Assembly: GCF_008801605.1 (NCBI RefSeq)
Contig: NZ_VZPJ01000001.1
Span: 310,001-374,000 of the forward strand
Length of the DNA: 64,000 nucleotides
Direction of reading: 5' to 3'
From: Pseudomonas brassicacearum subsp. brassicacearum
GTDB lineage: Bacteria; Pseudomonadota; Gammaproteobacteria; Pseudomonadales; Pseudomonadaceae
Shown: positions 29,867 to 38,485 of the stretch, piece after piece
Layout: the number at the start of each line of letters is the position of its first letter
Position numbering within the stretch: position 1 is the stretch's first letter
Notes under the pieces: generated by a model
What the model was told of the DNA's origin: nothing
Seen by the model: only the letters and a program-made list of their open reading frames with translations
Databases searched by the model: none
Made by a program: the position numbers and the translations under genes

Positions 29867-30469
29867 TCAATACAGGCCGTCATTGCCCTTGACGTCGGCA
29901 GCCTCAAGGCCACCCAGGCGCGCATGCAAGCGTCCACGCGTGGCGAAGGCCCAGATGATGATCAATTCGTCGGCCGCCGGACCATCACCGAACGACAACG
30001 AAATGCTGTCGTAGTGCGAACGGACATACAGCGCATCCTTGTGAGCCAGCGGCACATCGATGGTCACGCCAGGCCCGCCACGCTTGCCCGTGGAAGGCAC
30101 CCAGGATTTGCCGCCGCCCAATGCGACGCGGATCGGATCCGCCGCCGGATTGGTCAACAATGCATTGCCATGCTCGTACTCGCCCTGGCTGCCCACCAGG
30201 CACGCCTTGCCATAGCTGACGATCTTTTGCTGGCCGGCCAGTACCCGGATGCGCCGACCAAACTCCTGACCCAGCAAGGGTGATGGCTCAATCAACTCGG
30301 CCAGGCTTTCACTGAAACGGCCGGCATAAGGGTTGGCGATCACCGCGCCAATGGCGTACTTGAACAGCGGCTCGCCATCGGCCAACTGGCCCGTTTCGTT
30401 GGCCAGGGTTTCCTCGACGAAGGTGTACCATTTGCGGATGTGATAACTGGCGAAATTTGCGGTTTTCAT
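29867..30469 (-). CDS. AA_synth (DUF1185)-family protein
   Basis: A 200-residue protein that I place in the 'amino acid synthesis' family (PF06684) from the start 'MKTANFASYHIRKWYTF' and the motifs 'FKYAIGAVIANPYAG' and 'GNALLTNPAADPIRVALGGGKSWVPSTGK' (residues about 100-128). The family has no firmly established biochemical role; members recur in catabolic gene clusters. The ATG at 30469 is preferred to an upstream TTG. It lies between the VOC gene (14-base gap) and the hydrolase gene. Confidence 0.8.
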   Translation of the reverse strand: MKTANFASYHIRKWYTFVEETLANETGQLADGEPLFKYAIGAVIANPYAGRFSESLAELIEPSPLLGQEFGRRIRVLAGQQKIVSYGKACLVGSQGEYEHGNALLTNPAADPIRVALGGGKSWVPSTGKRGGPGVTIDVPLAHKDALYVRSHYDSISLSFGDGPAADELIIIWAFATRGRLHARLGGLEAADVKGNDGLY

Positions 30470-30483
30470 AAGAGAAGTCTCTT

Positions 30484-30933
30484 TCAAAGTGGGTCGAGAT
30501 CGAAATGCCGGCTGGGGGCTCCAGCGGCCTTGAAGCGGGCCTTGCCGCGTGCATCGTCGTGTTCGGACTCGAGGAAGAATTCCAGGCGATTGCCATCGGG
30601 GTCGTTGAAATACACGCCGTTACCGATCTCGTGGTCAGTGATCTTCACCACCTCGACGCCCTTCTTCAGCAACATGCCGTAGAGCTTGCGCAGGGTGGTC
30701 ATGTCGCCCGCGATCTCCAGCCCGTAGTGCTGCAGCCCCAGGCCGCCCTGGTGGGCCCCGGGTGCTGCACGGAGCAACGCGATATCGTGGTGCTTGGCAC
30801 CGAAGGCCATCATGATCCAGCTTTCACCCCGGGCGCTTTCATGCATGCCCAGCACGTCGGCGTACCAACGCGCCGACACTTCAGGGTCGCTCACGGACAG
30901 CGACAGGTGAGTACGAACGACTTCGACTTTCAT
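30484..30933 (-). CDS. VOC-superfamily protein (glyoxalase/extradiol dioxygenase fold)
   Basis: A 149-residue vicinal-oxygen-chelate protein. Candidate metal ligands are His9 ('RTHLSL'), His69 ('LQHYGLEI') and Glu118 ('NRLEFFLE'), a 2-His-1-carboxylate set as in extradiol dioxygenases. The surrounding 'GVYFNDPDGNRLEFF' is the typical C-terminal VOC signature. It is short for a two-domain extradiol enzyme, so a one-domain dioxygenase, isomerase or lyase are all open. It is the only ring-cleavage candidate in the cluster. Confidence 0.85.
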   Translation of the reverse strand: MKVEVVRTHLSLSVSDPEVSARWYADVLGMHESARGESWIMMAFGAKHHDIALLRAAPGAHQGGLGLQHYGLEIAGDMTTLRKLYGMLLKKGVEVVKITDHEIGNGVYFNDPDGNRLEFFLESEHDDARGKARFKAAGAPSRHFDLDPL

Positions 30934-30944
30934 CGCGCGATACC

Positions 30945-31985
30945 TCAGTTCTTCTTGATGATGGATTGATGCCCGGACTTGATTTGCGCCACCGCGGGCG
31001 TCCAGAGCACATCAGCGATTTCACTGAATTCACGCCACTGCTTCTGCCAGCCGTCACCGCCGTTCTCGGAGGTGAACAGATGCCCGTACTTGGTGCCGGC
31101 GACAATCTGGCGAGGGTCGGCAGGGTTCAAGGCAATCGCCCAGACACAGGAGTTGGGCTGTTGCGGCAGTGGCAGCACTTCCCAGCTGAGGGCGGCATCC
31201 CGGGAGACCAGCACCTTGCTGGTCGTGCCAGGGGTGCCGTCGGAAATGCTCAGGTAGAGCGTATCCTCGCTGCCCAGCGCTGCATTCATGGCACGCACGT
31301 AGTACAGGCCGAAGGTTTCCCGGGCGACGATGCCGGTCCAGGTCTGCCCCTCGTCGAGGCTGCGGTAAACGGCGTTGACGCACACCACCACGATGACCTT
31401 TTGCCCGTGGTTGGGCAGGACCACAATGTTGTGCACGTCCGAGTTGAAGTCCCACAGCAGGCGGTCATCGACACGGGTCCAGCTATCGCCACCGTCACGG
31501 CTGTGGAACAACCCGCCCTCTTCCAGGCCGAACCACAACTGGTTGCGATCGGTCGGGTCGTAGGCGAAAGCCAGCAAGCGTGGACGGCTGACCCCTTCGC
31601 AAAACTCCGGGATCTCCACCGGGGCACGTTCCCAGGTCTGGCCACCATCGAGGGTGCGCCACAGCACCGCGCGCGACGGCGCACCGGTGCCGACGAAAAT
31701 CCGCTGTGCGTCCTGAGGATCCACGGCCACCTTCCAGACGGTCTGGCCGTTGAATGGCGAATCCACCCGCTGCCAATGGCCTCCGGTATCACGGCTGATG
31801 CACAGGCCGACATCGGTGCCGGCATAGATCACCTCAGGCGTCCCTGGATGCAAGCTCAGGGAGCGGGTGATCGCGTCGAATTCCAGGTCTTGGCCCAGGC
31901 CCAGGCGATGCCAGGTACGGCCATCGTCGGCGCTGCGGATGACCGCCTGCCCTACGGTGGCGACCAAAAGGGTTCCGTTACTCAT
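30945..31985 (-). CDS. BNR/Asp-box beta-propeller protein, cytoplasmic
   Basis: A 346-residue protein with about seven Asp-box-like repeats (S-x-D-x-G-x-x-W), for example 'SADDGRTWHRL', 'SRDTGGHWQRV', 'TLDGGQTWERA', 'SRDGGDSWTRV', 'SLDEGQTWTGI', 'SRDAALSWEVL' and 'SENGGDGWQKQ'. This predicts a seven-bladed propeller of the sialidase/YCF48-like type. There is no signal peptide, so it should be cytoplasmic, unlike most sialidase-fold enzymes. Its catalytic role is unknown. It is embedded between an SDR and a VOC gene in a tight operon, so it probably serves the same pathway. Confidence 0.85.
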   Translation of the reverse strand: MSNGTLLVATVGQAVIRSADDGRTWHRLGLGQDLEFDAITRSLSLHPGTPEVIYAGTDVGLCISRDTGGHWQRVDSPFNGQTVWKVAVDPQDAQRIFVGTGAPSRAVLWRTLDGGQTWERAPVEIPEFCEGVSRPRLLAFAYDPTDRNQLWFGLEEGGLFHSRDGGDSWTRVDDRLLWDFNSDVHNIVVLPNHGQKVIVVVCVNAVYRSLDEGQTWTGIVARETFGLYYVRAMNAALGSEDTLYLSISDGTPGTTSKVLVSRDAALSWEVLPLPQQPNSCVWAIALNPADPRQIVAGTKYGHLFTSENGGDGWQKQWREFSEIADVLWTPAVAQIKSGHQSIIKKN

Positions 31986-31997
31986 CACTGCTGCTCC

Positions 31998-32792
31998 TCA
32001 AATGAAGATGCCGCGGGTCAAGCCGCCGTCGATACCAATGGATTCCCCGGTCACCGCACCGGCCTTGGGGGATGCGAGGAAACCGATCAGCCAGCCCATT
32101 TCGATGGGTGCCAGGGTGCGTCGGATCGGCGTTGCGTCGATGTAGCCCTGCTCCACCTGCTCGGGCGTCTTGCCCTGCTTGATCCCTTCGCGCTCGTAAA
32201 GCTCCTGGATGTGCGGGGTGTCCACGACGCCGGGGTGGATCAGATTGACCGTGATGCCGGCTGGGCCCAGTTGGTCGGAAAGCGTCTTGGTCATGTGGGC
32301 GATGGCCAGGTTGCGCATGCCCGAGAGGACCTTGCTGCCACGCCCGGTCAGGCCACCGATATTGATGATGCGACCGAAGCCACCAGCCTTCATGTGCGGG
32401 GTCACGGCCTTGGCGCAACGGAAATAGCCGATCACCTTGGTGTTGAGGTCCGAGAGCAGTTCGTCGTCGCCGGCGTGCTCGATGTCGTTGCGCACCACAC
32501 CGGACGGGGCCGCGGCGCCGTTGACCAGGATGTCGATGCGGCCAAAGTGCTTGTGGGCAGCCTCGACCATGTCGGACACCGCCGACATCTGGTTGGTGTC
32601 ACAGAACAGCGGCAGCACCTCGTTGCCGGTCTCTGCGGTGATTTCCTCGGCGGCTTGCTGGAGGTATTCCATGCGCCGCGCGCAGATCACCACCTTGCAA
32701 CCTTCCTGGGACAGAAAGCGCGCGACTTCCTTGCCGATGCCCATGCCACCGCCAGTGACGATCGCCACGCGGCCTTGTAATTCCAGATCCAT
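31998..32792 (-). CDS. SDR-family protein lacking the catalytic Ser-Tyr-Lys residues
   Basis: A 264-residue short-chain dehydrogenase fold. The cofactor motif 'TGGGMGIG' (13-20) and a variant of the NAG motif ('VNGAAAP') are present. Where classical SDRs have 'INISS...YxxxK', this protein reads 'INIGG' and 'SGMRN' (157-161), so Ser, Tyr and Lys are Gly, Ser157 and Asn161. It may therefore not be an ordinary oxidoreductase. C-terminal 'ITVNLIHPGVVDT' and 'GESIGIDGG' are normal. It lies twelve bases before the propeller gene. Confidence 0.85.
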   Translation of the reverse strand: MDLELQGRVAIVTGGGMGIGKEVARFLSQEGCKVVICARRMEYLQQAAEEITAETGNEVLPLFCDTNQMSAVSDMVEAAHKHFGRIDILVNGAAAPSGVVRNDIEHAGDDELLSDLNTKVIGYFRCAKAVTPHMKAGGFGRIINIGGLTGRGSKVLSGMRNLAIAHMTKTLSDQLGPAGITVNLIHPGVVDTPHIQELYEREGIKQGKTPEQVEQGYIDATPIRRTLAPIEMGWLIGFLASPKAGAVTGESIGIDGGLTRGIFI

Positions 32793-32818
32793 AGCAGTTC
32801 CTCTTGTGATTGTTCGGC

Positions 32819-34309
32819 TCAGGCGAGATCGACGAAGACACTTTTGGTTTCGGTGTAGGCATCGATCACGTTCTTACCCATTTCCCGGCCCCAGCCGGAT
32901 TGCTTGTAGCCACCAAATGGCGAGGCTGGGTCGACGACGTTCCAGCAGTTGATCCACACCGAGCCGGCCTTCAACTGGGCGGCCACGCGATGGGCGGAAC
33001 GCAAGTCACGGGTCCAGAGCCCGGCGGCCAGGCCATAGGGCGAGTCGTTGGCGCGCAGCACCAGTTCATCGATCTCGGTCCAGCTCATGACGGTCAGCAC
33101 CGGCCCGAAGATTTCCTCCCGGGCGACACAGGCGCGCTCGGCGCGGTCGAGAAACACGCTGGGCCGGATGAAGTGGCCGCGCTCCAGGTGGGCCGGCCGA
33201 TCACCGCCGCAGATCAGCTCGGCGCCTTCTTCCTGGCCGCGTTGCAGGTAGCCATGCACCGTGCCCAATTGCCGGGCCGAGACCAGAGGGCCCATGCTGC
33301 TGGCCGGATCCAGGCCTGGCCCCAACACATGGGCGGCCGCATGGCGCTGGAGTTCCTCAAGCACCTGATCGAGGACGCTGGCGTGCACGTAGAGACGCGA
33401 CCCGGCGGTGCAGACCTGCCCCTGGTTGTAGAAAATGCCGTCGGCAGCGCCCTTGGCGGCACGGACGATATCGGCGTCCGGCAGGATGATGTTGGGGGAC
33501 TTGCCACCCAGCTCCAGGGAGACCTTCTTCATGTTGCCCGTGGCCGCCTGGGCGATCAGTCGTCCCACCTGGGTCGAACCGGTGAAGGCGATCTTGTCCA
33601 CGTCCGGGTGCTGGGCCAGCGGTGCGCCGGTATGCACGCCGAGGCCGGTGAGCAGGTTGACCACCCCGGCCGGGAAACCGGCGGCCTCGATCAACTGCAC
33701 CAGGCGAATCGCAACCAGAGGCGTCTGTTCGGCGGGCTTGAGCACCGCGACGCAACCGGTCGCCAGCGCCGGGCCAAGCTTCCACACACACATGGTCAGC
33801 GGGAAGTTCCACGGCACGATCAAGGCACAGACGCCCACCGGCTCGCGCAAGGTGTAGTTGAGCATCGGCGCGCCGCTGGACGGCGATACCGGCAGCGTGC
33901 TGCCTTCGATCTTGGTCGGCCAGCCAGCGAAATAACGAATGATATTGGCCGCACTGGCCGCTTCCCCCCGGGCCGCGGCGATTGGCTTGCCGTTTTCCAG
34001 GGTGATCAGTTGCGCCAGCTCTTCGCGATGCTGGTCGAGCAGTTCCGCCAGGCGAAACAGCAACAACCCGCGCTGGGCCGGTGAGTGCTGCGCCCAGGGC
34101 CCGGTGAAGGCCGCGCGGGCGGCAGCGACGGCGGCATCCACGTCGCGTTCGCCGCCTTCGGCGACTTCCGCCAGGATGTGCTCAGTGGCCGGGTTTTCCA
34201 CGGAAAACCGGCGGCCGTTGGCGGCGTCCTGCCAGGTCCCGCCGATAAACAGGCGCCCGGGCTGCGACAGGAACTTCTCGACGGCAGGTAACAATTGAAT
34301 CGGGTTCAT
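32819..34309 (-). CDS. Aldehyde dehydrogenase
   Basis: A 496-residue NAD(P)-dependent ALDH. Visible are 'VPWNFPLTMCVWKLGPALATG' (residues about 157-177), the catalytic Glu in 'LELGGKSPN', the catalytic Cys in 'NQGQVCTAGSRLYV' and the C-terminal 'SPFGGYKQSGWGREMG'. The start at 34309 has AAGGAG upstream. The gene directly follows the ThDP enzyme, which could produce its aldehyde substrate by decarboxylating a 2-oxo acid. Confidence 0.9.
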   Translation of the reverse strand: MNPIQLLPAVEKFLSQPGRLFIGGTWQDAANGRRFSVENPATEHILAEVAEGGERDVDAAVAAARAAFTGPWAQHSPAQRGLLLFRLAELLDQHREELAQLITLENGKPIAAARGEAASAANIIRYFAGWPTKIEGSTLPVSPSSGAPMLNYTLREPVGVCALIVPWNFPLTMCVWKLGPALATGCVAVLKPAEQTPLVAIRLVQLIEAAGFPAGVVNLLTGLGVHTGAPLAQHPDVDKIAFTGSTQVGRLIAQAATGNMKKVSLELGGKSPNIILPDADIVRAAKGAADGIFYNQGQVCTAGSRLYVHASVLDQVLEELQRHAAAHVLGPGLDPASSMGPLVSARQLGTVHGYLQRGQEEGAELICGGDRPAHLERGHFIRPSVFLDRAERACVAREEIFGPVLTVMSWTEIDELVLRANDSPYGLAAGLWTRDLRSAHRVAAQLKAGSVWINCWNVVDPASPFGGYKQSGWGREMGKNVIDAYTETKSVFVDLA

Positions 34310-34319
34310 ATCCGCTCCT

Positions 34320-35861
34320 TCACAGGGCCATTTCAATCAGGCAAGGACCGCCATCGGCCTTGGCGTTGGCCAGGGCGCGCTGCAATTCACCATTGGTGTG
34401 CACGGTGCTGGCCGGCAAGCCGTAGCCCTTGGCCAAAGCCTTCCAATCGATGCGTGGACGGTCCAGCACCGTCAGGCTCAGGGCCTCGGGGCCCAGCTCG
34501 GTCATGCCGAAGCGGCGCAGTTCGTTCTGCAAAATGGCGTAGCGATGGTTGGCCGCGATCAGGATCACCACGGGCAGTTGCTCGCGGGCGATGCTCCACA
34601 AGGTCTGGATGGTGTACTGGGCACTGCCGTCCGATTGCAGGCAGAACACGCGGTTGCCGCGCTCGGCCATGGCGGCGCCAAAACCCACCGGGATGCCCTG
34701 GCCGATGGCGCCACCGGTGTTGGTCAAGACCCGATGCCGTGCGGCATGGGCCGAGGCGGTGAAGAACGGATAGCCGCACGTCCCGCCTTCCACCGAAACG
34801 ATGCAGTCGTCGGGCAGCGACGCAGCCAGCACCTGACCCACGGACTGCGGTGTCAACGTAGCTTCGCTTGGCGGCAGCTCGATACCGGTTGGCGTTGGCA
34901 CATAAGCCGGCGCTTCAAGCGCATCGGCAAGCGCAGTGAGCGCGCCGGCAACATCGTCCCCTACTTCCGCCAGGCAGAGCAGGCGTTCACGTTCGGCCAG
35001 GCGAGAAGCGATGCCTTCGTAGCCGAAATAACTGATCGGGTCCGGCACGCCGGCGCACACCACCGCGTCGTACTGGTCAAGAATCTCAATGGCCACTTCG
35101 GGGAAGTAAGGCAGGCGATCCAGGTCAGGCAAACCACCACCGCGATAGCTCAGGCGCGGAAAGGTTTCGGCGAACAGGCGCACGCCTGGCAGTTGTGCCA
35201 GGCGCCCCGCCGCTTCGAGTCCGGCGACGGACAAGCCTTGGTCGCCAACGATAAACACCAGGCGCTGGCCATCGCGAAGGGCCTGGGCGACCGCCTCGAT
35301 CCGGTCACCGGCAAAACGGCGAACCGGGGCCTGCAATGTCGTGAAGGCTTTCTCGTGCTGCACCGTGTTGGCTTGCAGGTCCATCGGCAGAATCAGGCTG
35401 GCGATCTGCCCGTTGGCTTGCCAGGCGGCACGCACTGCCTCTTGGAAATCTTCGCCGACACCCGATGCGGTGCGCGATGTGCGCACCCATCCGGAAACAC
35501 TCCCGGCCAGCGCCTGGATATCACTGGCCAGCGGCGGATCGTAATTGACGTGCCATGACGCGTGATCGCCGATGACGTTGACGATCGGGGTGTTGGCGCG
35601 ACGCGCGTTGTGCAGGTTGGCAATGCCATTGGCAAAGCCTGGCCCCAGGTGAGTCAGGGTCATCGCCGGCTTGCCGGCAATCCGGCCATAGCCGTCCGCA
35701 GCACCGGTGCACACCCCTTCGAACAAGGACAACACCGGCTTGAGGGCTGGCGCACTGGCCATGGCTGCCACCAGGGGAATTTCAGTCGTTCCGGGATTGG
35801 CGAAGCAGTATTCGATACCACTCGCCACCGCCGCGTTCACTATCAGTTGCGCACCATTCAT
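34320..35861 (-). CDS. Thiamine-diphosphate enzyme, benzoylformate decarboxylase / acetolactate synthase-like
   Basis: A 513-residue ThDP enzyme. The Pyr domain has 'ANPGTTEIPLVAAM' and the activating Glu in 'LFEGVCTGAADGYGRIAGKPA' (residues about 47-67). The PP domain has the Mg/ThDP motif 'LQSDGSAQYTIQTLWS', with Ser in place of the first Gly of GDG, ending in an Asn ('AANHRYAIL'). There is no FAD-domain signature strong enough to call it an acetohydroxyacid synthase, and no small subunit is nearby. A 2-oxo-acid decarboxylase role is inferred from the adjacent aldehyde dehydrogenase. It is the first gene of the operon. Confidence 0.85.
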   Translation of the reverse strand: MNGAQLIVNAAVASGIEYCFANPGTTEIPLVAAMASAPALKPVLSLFEGVCTGAADGYGRIAGKPAMTLTHLGPGFANGIANLHNARRANTPIVNVIGDHASWHVNYDPPLASDIQALAGSVSGWVRTSRTASGVGEDFQEAVRAAWQANGQIASLILPMDLQANTVQHEKAFTTLQAPVRRFAGDRIEAVAQALRDGQRLVFIVGDQGLSVAGLEAAGRLAQLPGVRLFAETFPRLSYRGGGLPDLDRLPYFPEVAIEILDQYDAVVCAGVPDPISYFGYEGIASRLAERERLLCLAEVGDDVAGALTALADALEAPAYVPTPTGIELPPSEATLTPQSVGQVLAASLPDDCIVSVEGGTCGYPFFTASAHAARHRVLTNTGGAIGQGIPVGFGAAMAERGNRVFCLQSDGSAQYTIQTLWSIAREQLPVVILIAANHRYAILQNELRRFGMTELGPEALSLTVLDRPRIDWKALAKGYGLPASTVHTNGELQRALANAKADGGPCLIEMAL

Positions 35862-35931
35862 TTCCAGCCCTCTTGATCGAGCGTTTGCAGTGGCTGAGAT
35901 TTATCACACAGAAAAACCCTACGCTCAAGCA

Positions 35932-35947
35932 TTTTTATACATAAAAA
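35932..35947. promoter_or_regulatory. Candidate operator in the divergent IclR/catabolic promoter
   Basis: Perfect arms TTTTTAT and ATAAAAA with a two-base spacer, in an unusually AT-rich block (35900-36020) between the divergent ThDP-enzyme gene and the IclR gene. The octamer ctcaagca occurs at 35924-35931 and again at 36012-36019. IclR-family regulators bind such AT-rich palindromes. Confidence 0.45.
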
Positions 35948-36135
35948 CTCTTATTTTGAGATTTATGCAAAAATATGACGTAAATACTACCTTCAATATG
36001 TATGTTTTTCTCAAGCACTGACGTATCGTGGCAACGCCCTGTTCGCCGAGCGAGCGGGCTTTTCATCATCGGCGCACCTACCTATAGTGCTCACCCAACG
36101 ACCACCTACGCGCCATCCCCCCCTTTAGGAGCGAA

Positions 36136-36888
36136 ATGAGCAGTCTGAGCAAAATGCTGAGTGTGCTGGACCTGTTCGACCCGGCAACGCTGAAGATCGA
36201 CCCCGACACCATCGCCGAGCGCATGGGCCTGTCACGGGCGACCGTGTACCGCTACGTCAAGGATTTGTGTGATGCGGGCCTGCTGGTCAGGGTGGATGCC
36301 GGTAGCTACGGCCTGGGGCCACGGATCATCGAGCTCGACTGGATGATGCGCCAGTACGACCCGATCCTCGTGGCGGGCCGCGAGTTGATGCACCAGCTGT
36401 CCGAAGCCACGGGCCTGGCGGTGTTCGCCAGCGTTTTCTATGACGGCCACATCATCAACACCTACATCGCCGAACCCAACGACACCTACCAGTTCGCATT
36501 CGGTCGCGGCCAGCCGCTGCCGTTTTTTCGCGGTGCGCAATCCAAGGTGCTGATCGCCTTCCAAAAGGGACGGCGCCTGCAACGCCTGTTCGAAGAACAC
36601 ATGGCCAACGACCCCGACAACGGCTATGACTGGGCAAGCTTCTCCAAAGTGGCGAAAAAGATCCGCAAGGACGGCTATTGCATGACCCACGACGAACTCA
36701 ACCTGGGACTCACCGGTATCGCGGCACCGATCATCAACCCTGGGCTCGACGAGGTGGTGGGCAGCCTTTCAGCCGTCGGCAGCACCGACAGCTTCAAACT
36801 GCTGCGCCAGGAAACCGTGATTGAAATGGTGATGGACACCACCCGGCGGATTGCCGAGAGAATGCAGAATCCGCCTGCCATCGGCTAG
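36136..36888 (+). CDS. IclR-family transcriptional regulator
   Basis: A 250-residue IclR regulator with an N-terminal winged helix ('TIAERMGLSRATVYRYVKDL') and an effector domain ('GQPLPFFRGAQSKVLIAF', 'LTGIAAPIINPGLDEVVG'). The ATG at 36136 has TAGGAG upstream. It is divergent from the nine-gene catabolic operon and is its likely regulator. The inducer is unknown. Confidence 0.9.
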   Translation: MSSLSKMLSVLDLFDPATLKIDPDTIAERMGLSRATVYRYVKDLCDAGLLVRVDAGSYGLGPRIIELDWMMRQYDPILVAGRELMHQLSEATGLAVFASVFYDGHIINTYIAEPNDTYQFAFGRGQPLPFFRGAQSKVLIAFQKGRRLQRLFEEHMANDPDNGYDWASFSKVAKKIRKDGYCMTHDELNLGLTGIAAPIINPGLDEVVGSLSAVGSTDSFKLLRQETVIEMVMDTTRRIAERMQNPPAIG

Positions 36889-36916
36889 AAACCGGAGGTG
36901 CGGCCATACCGCTGCC

Positions 36917-37060
36917 CTGTAGGAGCTGTCGAGCGAAGCGAGGCTGCGATCTTTTCGCCCCCCCCATTGAGTCCCAAGCGAAAGATCAAGATCAAAAGAT
37001 CGCAGCCTTCGGCAGCTCCTACATGTCCCGGCGGGAGCAAGCTCCCTCGCCACAGGTTTT
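36917..37060. repeat. Extragenic palindromic repeats
   Basis: 'tgtaggagctg' with 'ggctgcgatctttt' (36918-36955) is inverted at 36994-37024, forming a long imperfect hairpin. A separate REP half-unit 'gcgggagcaagctccctcgcc' follows at 37032-37052. They lie between the convergent IclR and porin genes and may also aid termination. Confidence 0.75.
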
Positions 37061-37077
37061 ATCGAACACCCCCTACT

Positions 37078-38403
37078 TCAGAACGGAACGGCCACCGTCA
37101 CCTGGCTGTACACGTTGGTGCCATTGCCCGCCACTTGATTGGCCCCGGTCGTTGCATCCCGATCCGGCTTGTAGAGCCCTATCAGCGGAGTGATGATCAC
37201 ATGCTCGTTGACCGCCCACTCGGCATACAGATCCAGCTCACGGGCATCCAGGTTCAGGGCGCTATCCTTGCGTACCGTGTTGAAATCAAAATACAACACG
37301 CCGAGGGTCAGGTTTTCCAGTGGCGTGGCCTTCAGGCCGACATGGTGGATAGCCGTATTGCTGTTGAAGGGCCCTGCGTAGTTACCCGCGACTTCGCCCT
37401 GGAACCAGGTGCCATAGCCGGTGCTCTGCCCGGTGAACAGCGAGTCCCACTTCTGGGAATAACGACTGTAGCGGTACGTCAGCTTCGGGGCCCAGGCCAG
37501 ATCGGCAAAGGTGTAGCCGGCCTCGGCGTACCAGGCGTTCTGCGGGCCGGCGTCCTTGTCCTGCCAGGCGTATTCGAATGCCAGGCTAGCGTTCTCGATG
37601 CCCGCGTCACCTTCACCACGAATGCTGTAGACGTCCATGCCCTTGCGTTGCTTCTGGAAATCGCTGGCCCACTGCTCGTTCACGTCGAGGCCATGTATCC
37701 AGGTCAGCCCCAACGTGCCCGCCTTGGCGGTGTAATCGAGCGTACCGGCGGCCAGTTCGGTTTCGGCCTGGGCGCGGTTATCGGACTTGAGCCACACCAC
37801 ACTGCCATGCAGCCCATCCTGCCCGCCCAGACGTAATACGGCGGTTTGATCGAACGCGTGCCGGGCAGCCAGGTAATAGGCTCCACCGCGATTCAAGCGA
37901 CCATCGGCAGGCCCCTTTCCCAGGTTCGGCCCGTCATCGTTGATCAGGAAGCCCCTGCCCAGCTTGACCACCTGGCGGCCGCCGGAGATATCGACACCGT
38001 CCTGTCCCAATACGGGGAACAGATCGGCGGAACGCCAACCCAGGTAAGCGTCTTCAATCTTCGTCGTGCGCTCGCTGCCCAGTGTATTGCCGGCCGCGTC
38101 GCCATCGCCCCAGGTGGCGGAACTGACCAGGCTGAACGCCCCGTAGGCGGTGCCATGGCCGGCCAGGCCCTGGTCGCCGCTGACGCCATACTTGATGAAG
38201 CCTTCGCGCCAGGTTGAACCACCTGGCCTGCCGTCGTAATTCTTGCGACTGTTGAAAAGACCGAACACGGCCAGCATGTCGGCGTTGAGGTGAGTGTCGT
38301 CATCGGCATACAACTCATAGGCCTGGACCTGACTCGCAGCGCAGAGCGCCAGCGTACAGGCAAGGCCACTGCCGAAAAATCCCATACGCAATAGATTTCG
38401 CAT
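37078..38403 (-). CDS. Outer-membrane porin-like beta-barrel protein
   Basis: A 441-residue protein with a signal peptide (about 1-28, 'SQVQA'), many alternating aromatic beta-strands and a C-terminal Phe ('SQVTVAVPF') as in outer-membrane barrels. I place it with the alginate-export-like/OprD-like porins of pseudomonads but cannot be specific. The ATG at 38403 has AAGGAG upstream. It is the last gene of the amine-type operon and probably admits that substrate. Confidence 0.75.
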   Translation of the reverse strand: MRNLLRMGFFGSGLACTLALCAASQVQAYELYADDDTHLNADMLAVFGLFNSRKNYDGRPGGSTWREGFIKYGVSGDQGLAGHGTAYGAFSLVSSATWGDGDAAGNTLGSERTTKIEDAYLGWRSADLFPVLGQDGVDISGGRQVVKLGRGFLINDDGPNLGKGPADGRLNRGGAYYLAARHAFDQTAVLRLGGQDGLHGSVVWLKSDNRAQAETELAAGTLDYTAKAGTLGLTWIHGLDVNEQWASDFQKQRKGMDVYSIRGEGDAGIENASLAFEYAWQDKDAGPQNAWYAEAGYTFADLAWAPKLTYRYSRYSQKWDSLFTGQSTGYGTWFQGEVAGNYAGPFNSNTAIHHVGLKATPLENLTLGVLYFDFNTVRKDSALNLDARELDLYAEWAVNEHVIITPLIGLYKPDRDATTGANQVAGNGTNVYSQVTVAVPF

Positions 38404-38485
38404 GGCTGGAGCTCCTTGTGGTGCGCCCTTGTAGGCTGTTTTTATATGCAGGAGCCGGCACCGCAAGCGGCACCGGCTGGCCGGG

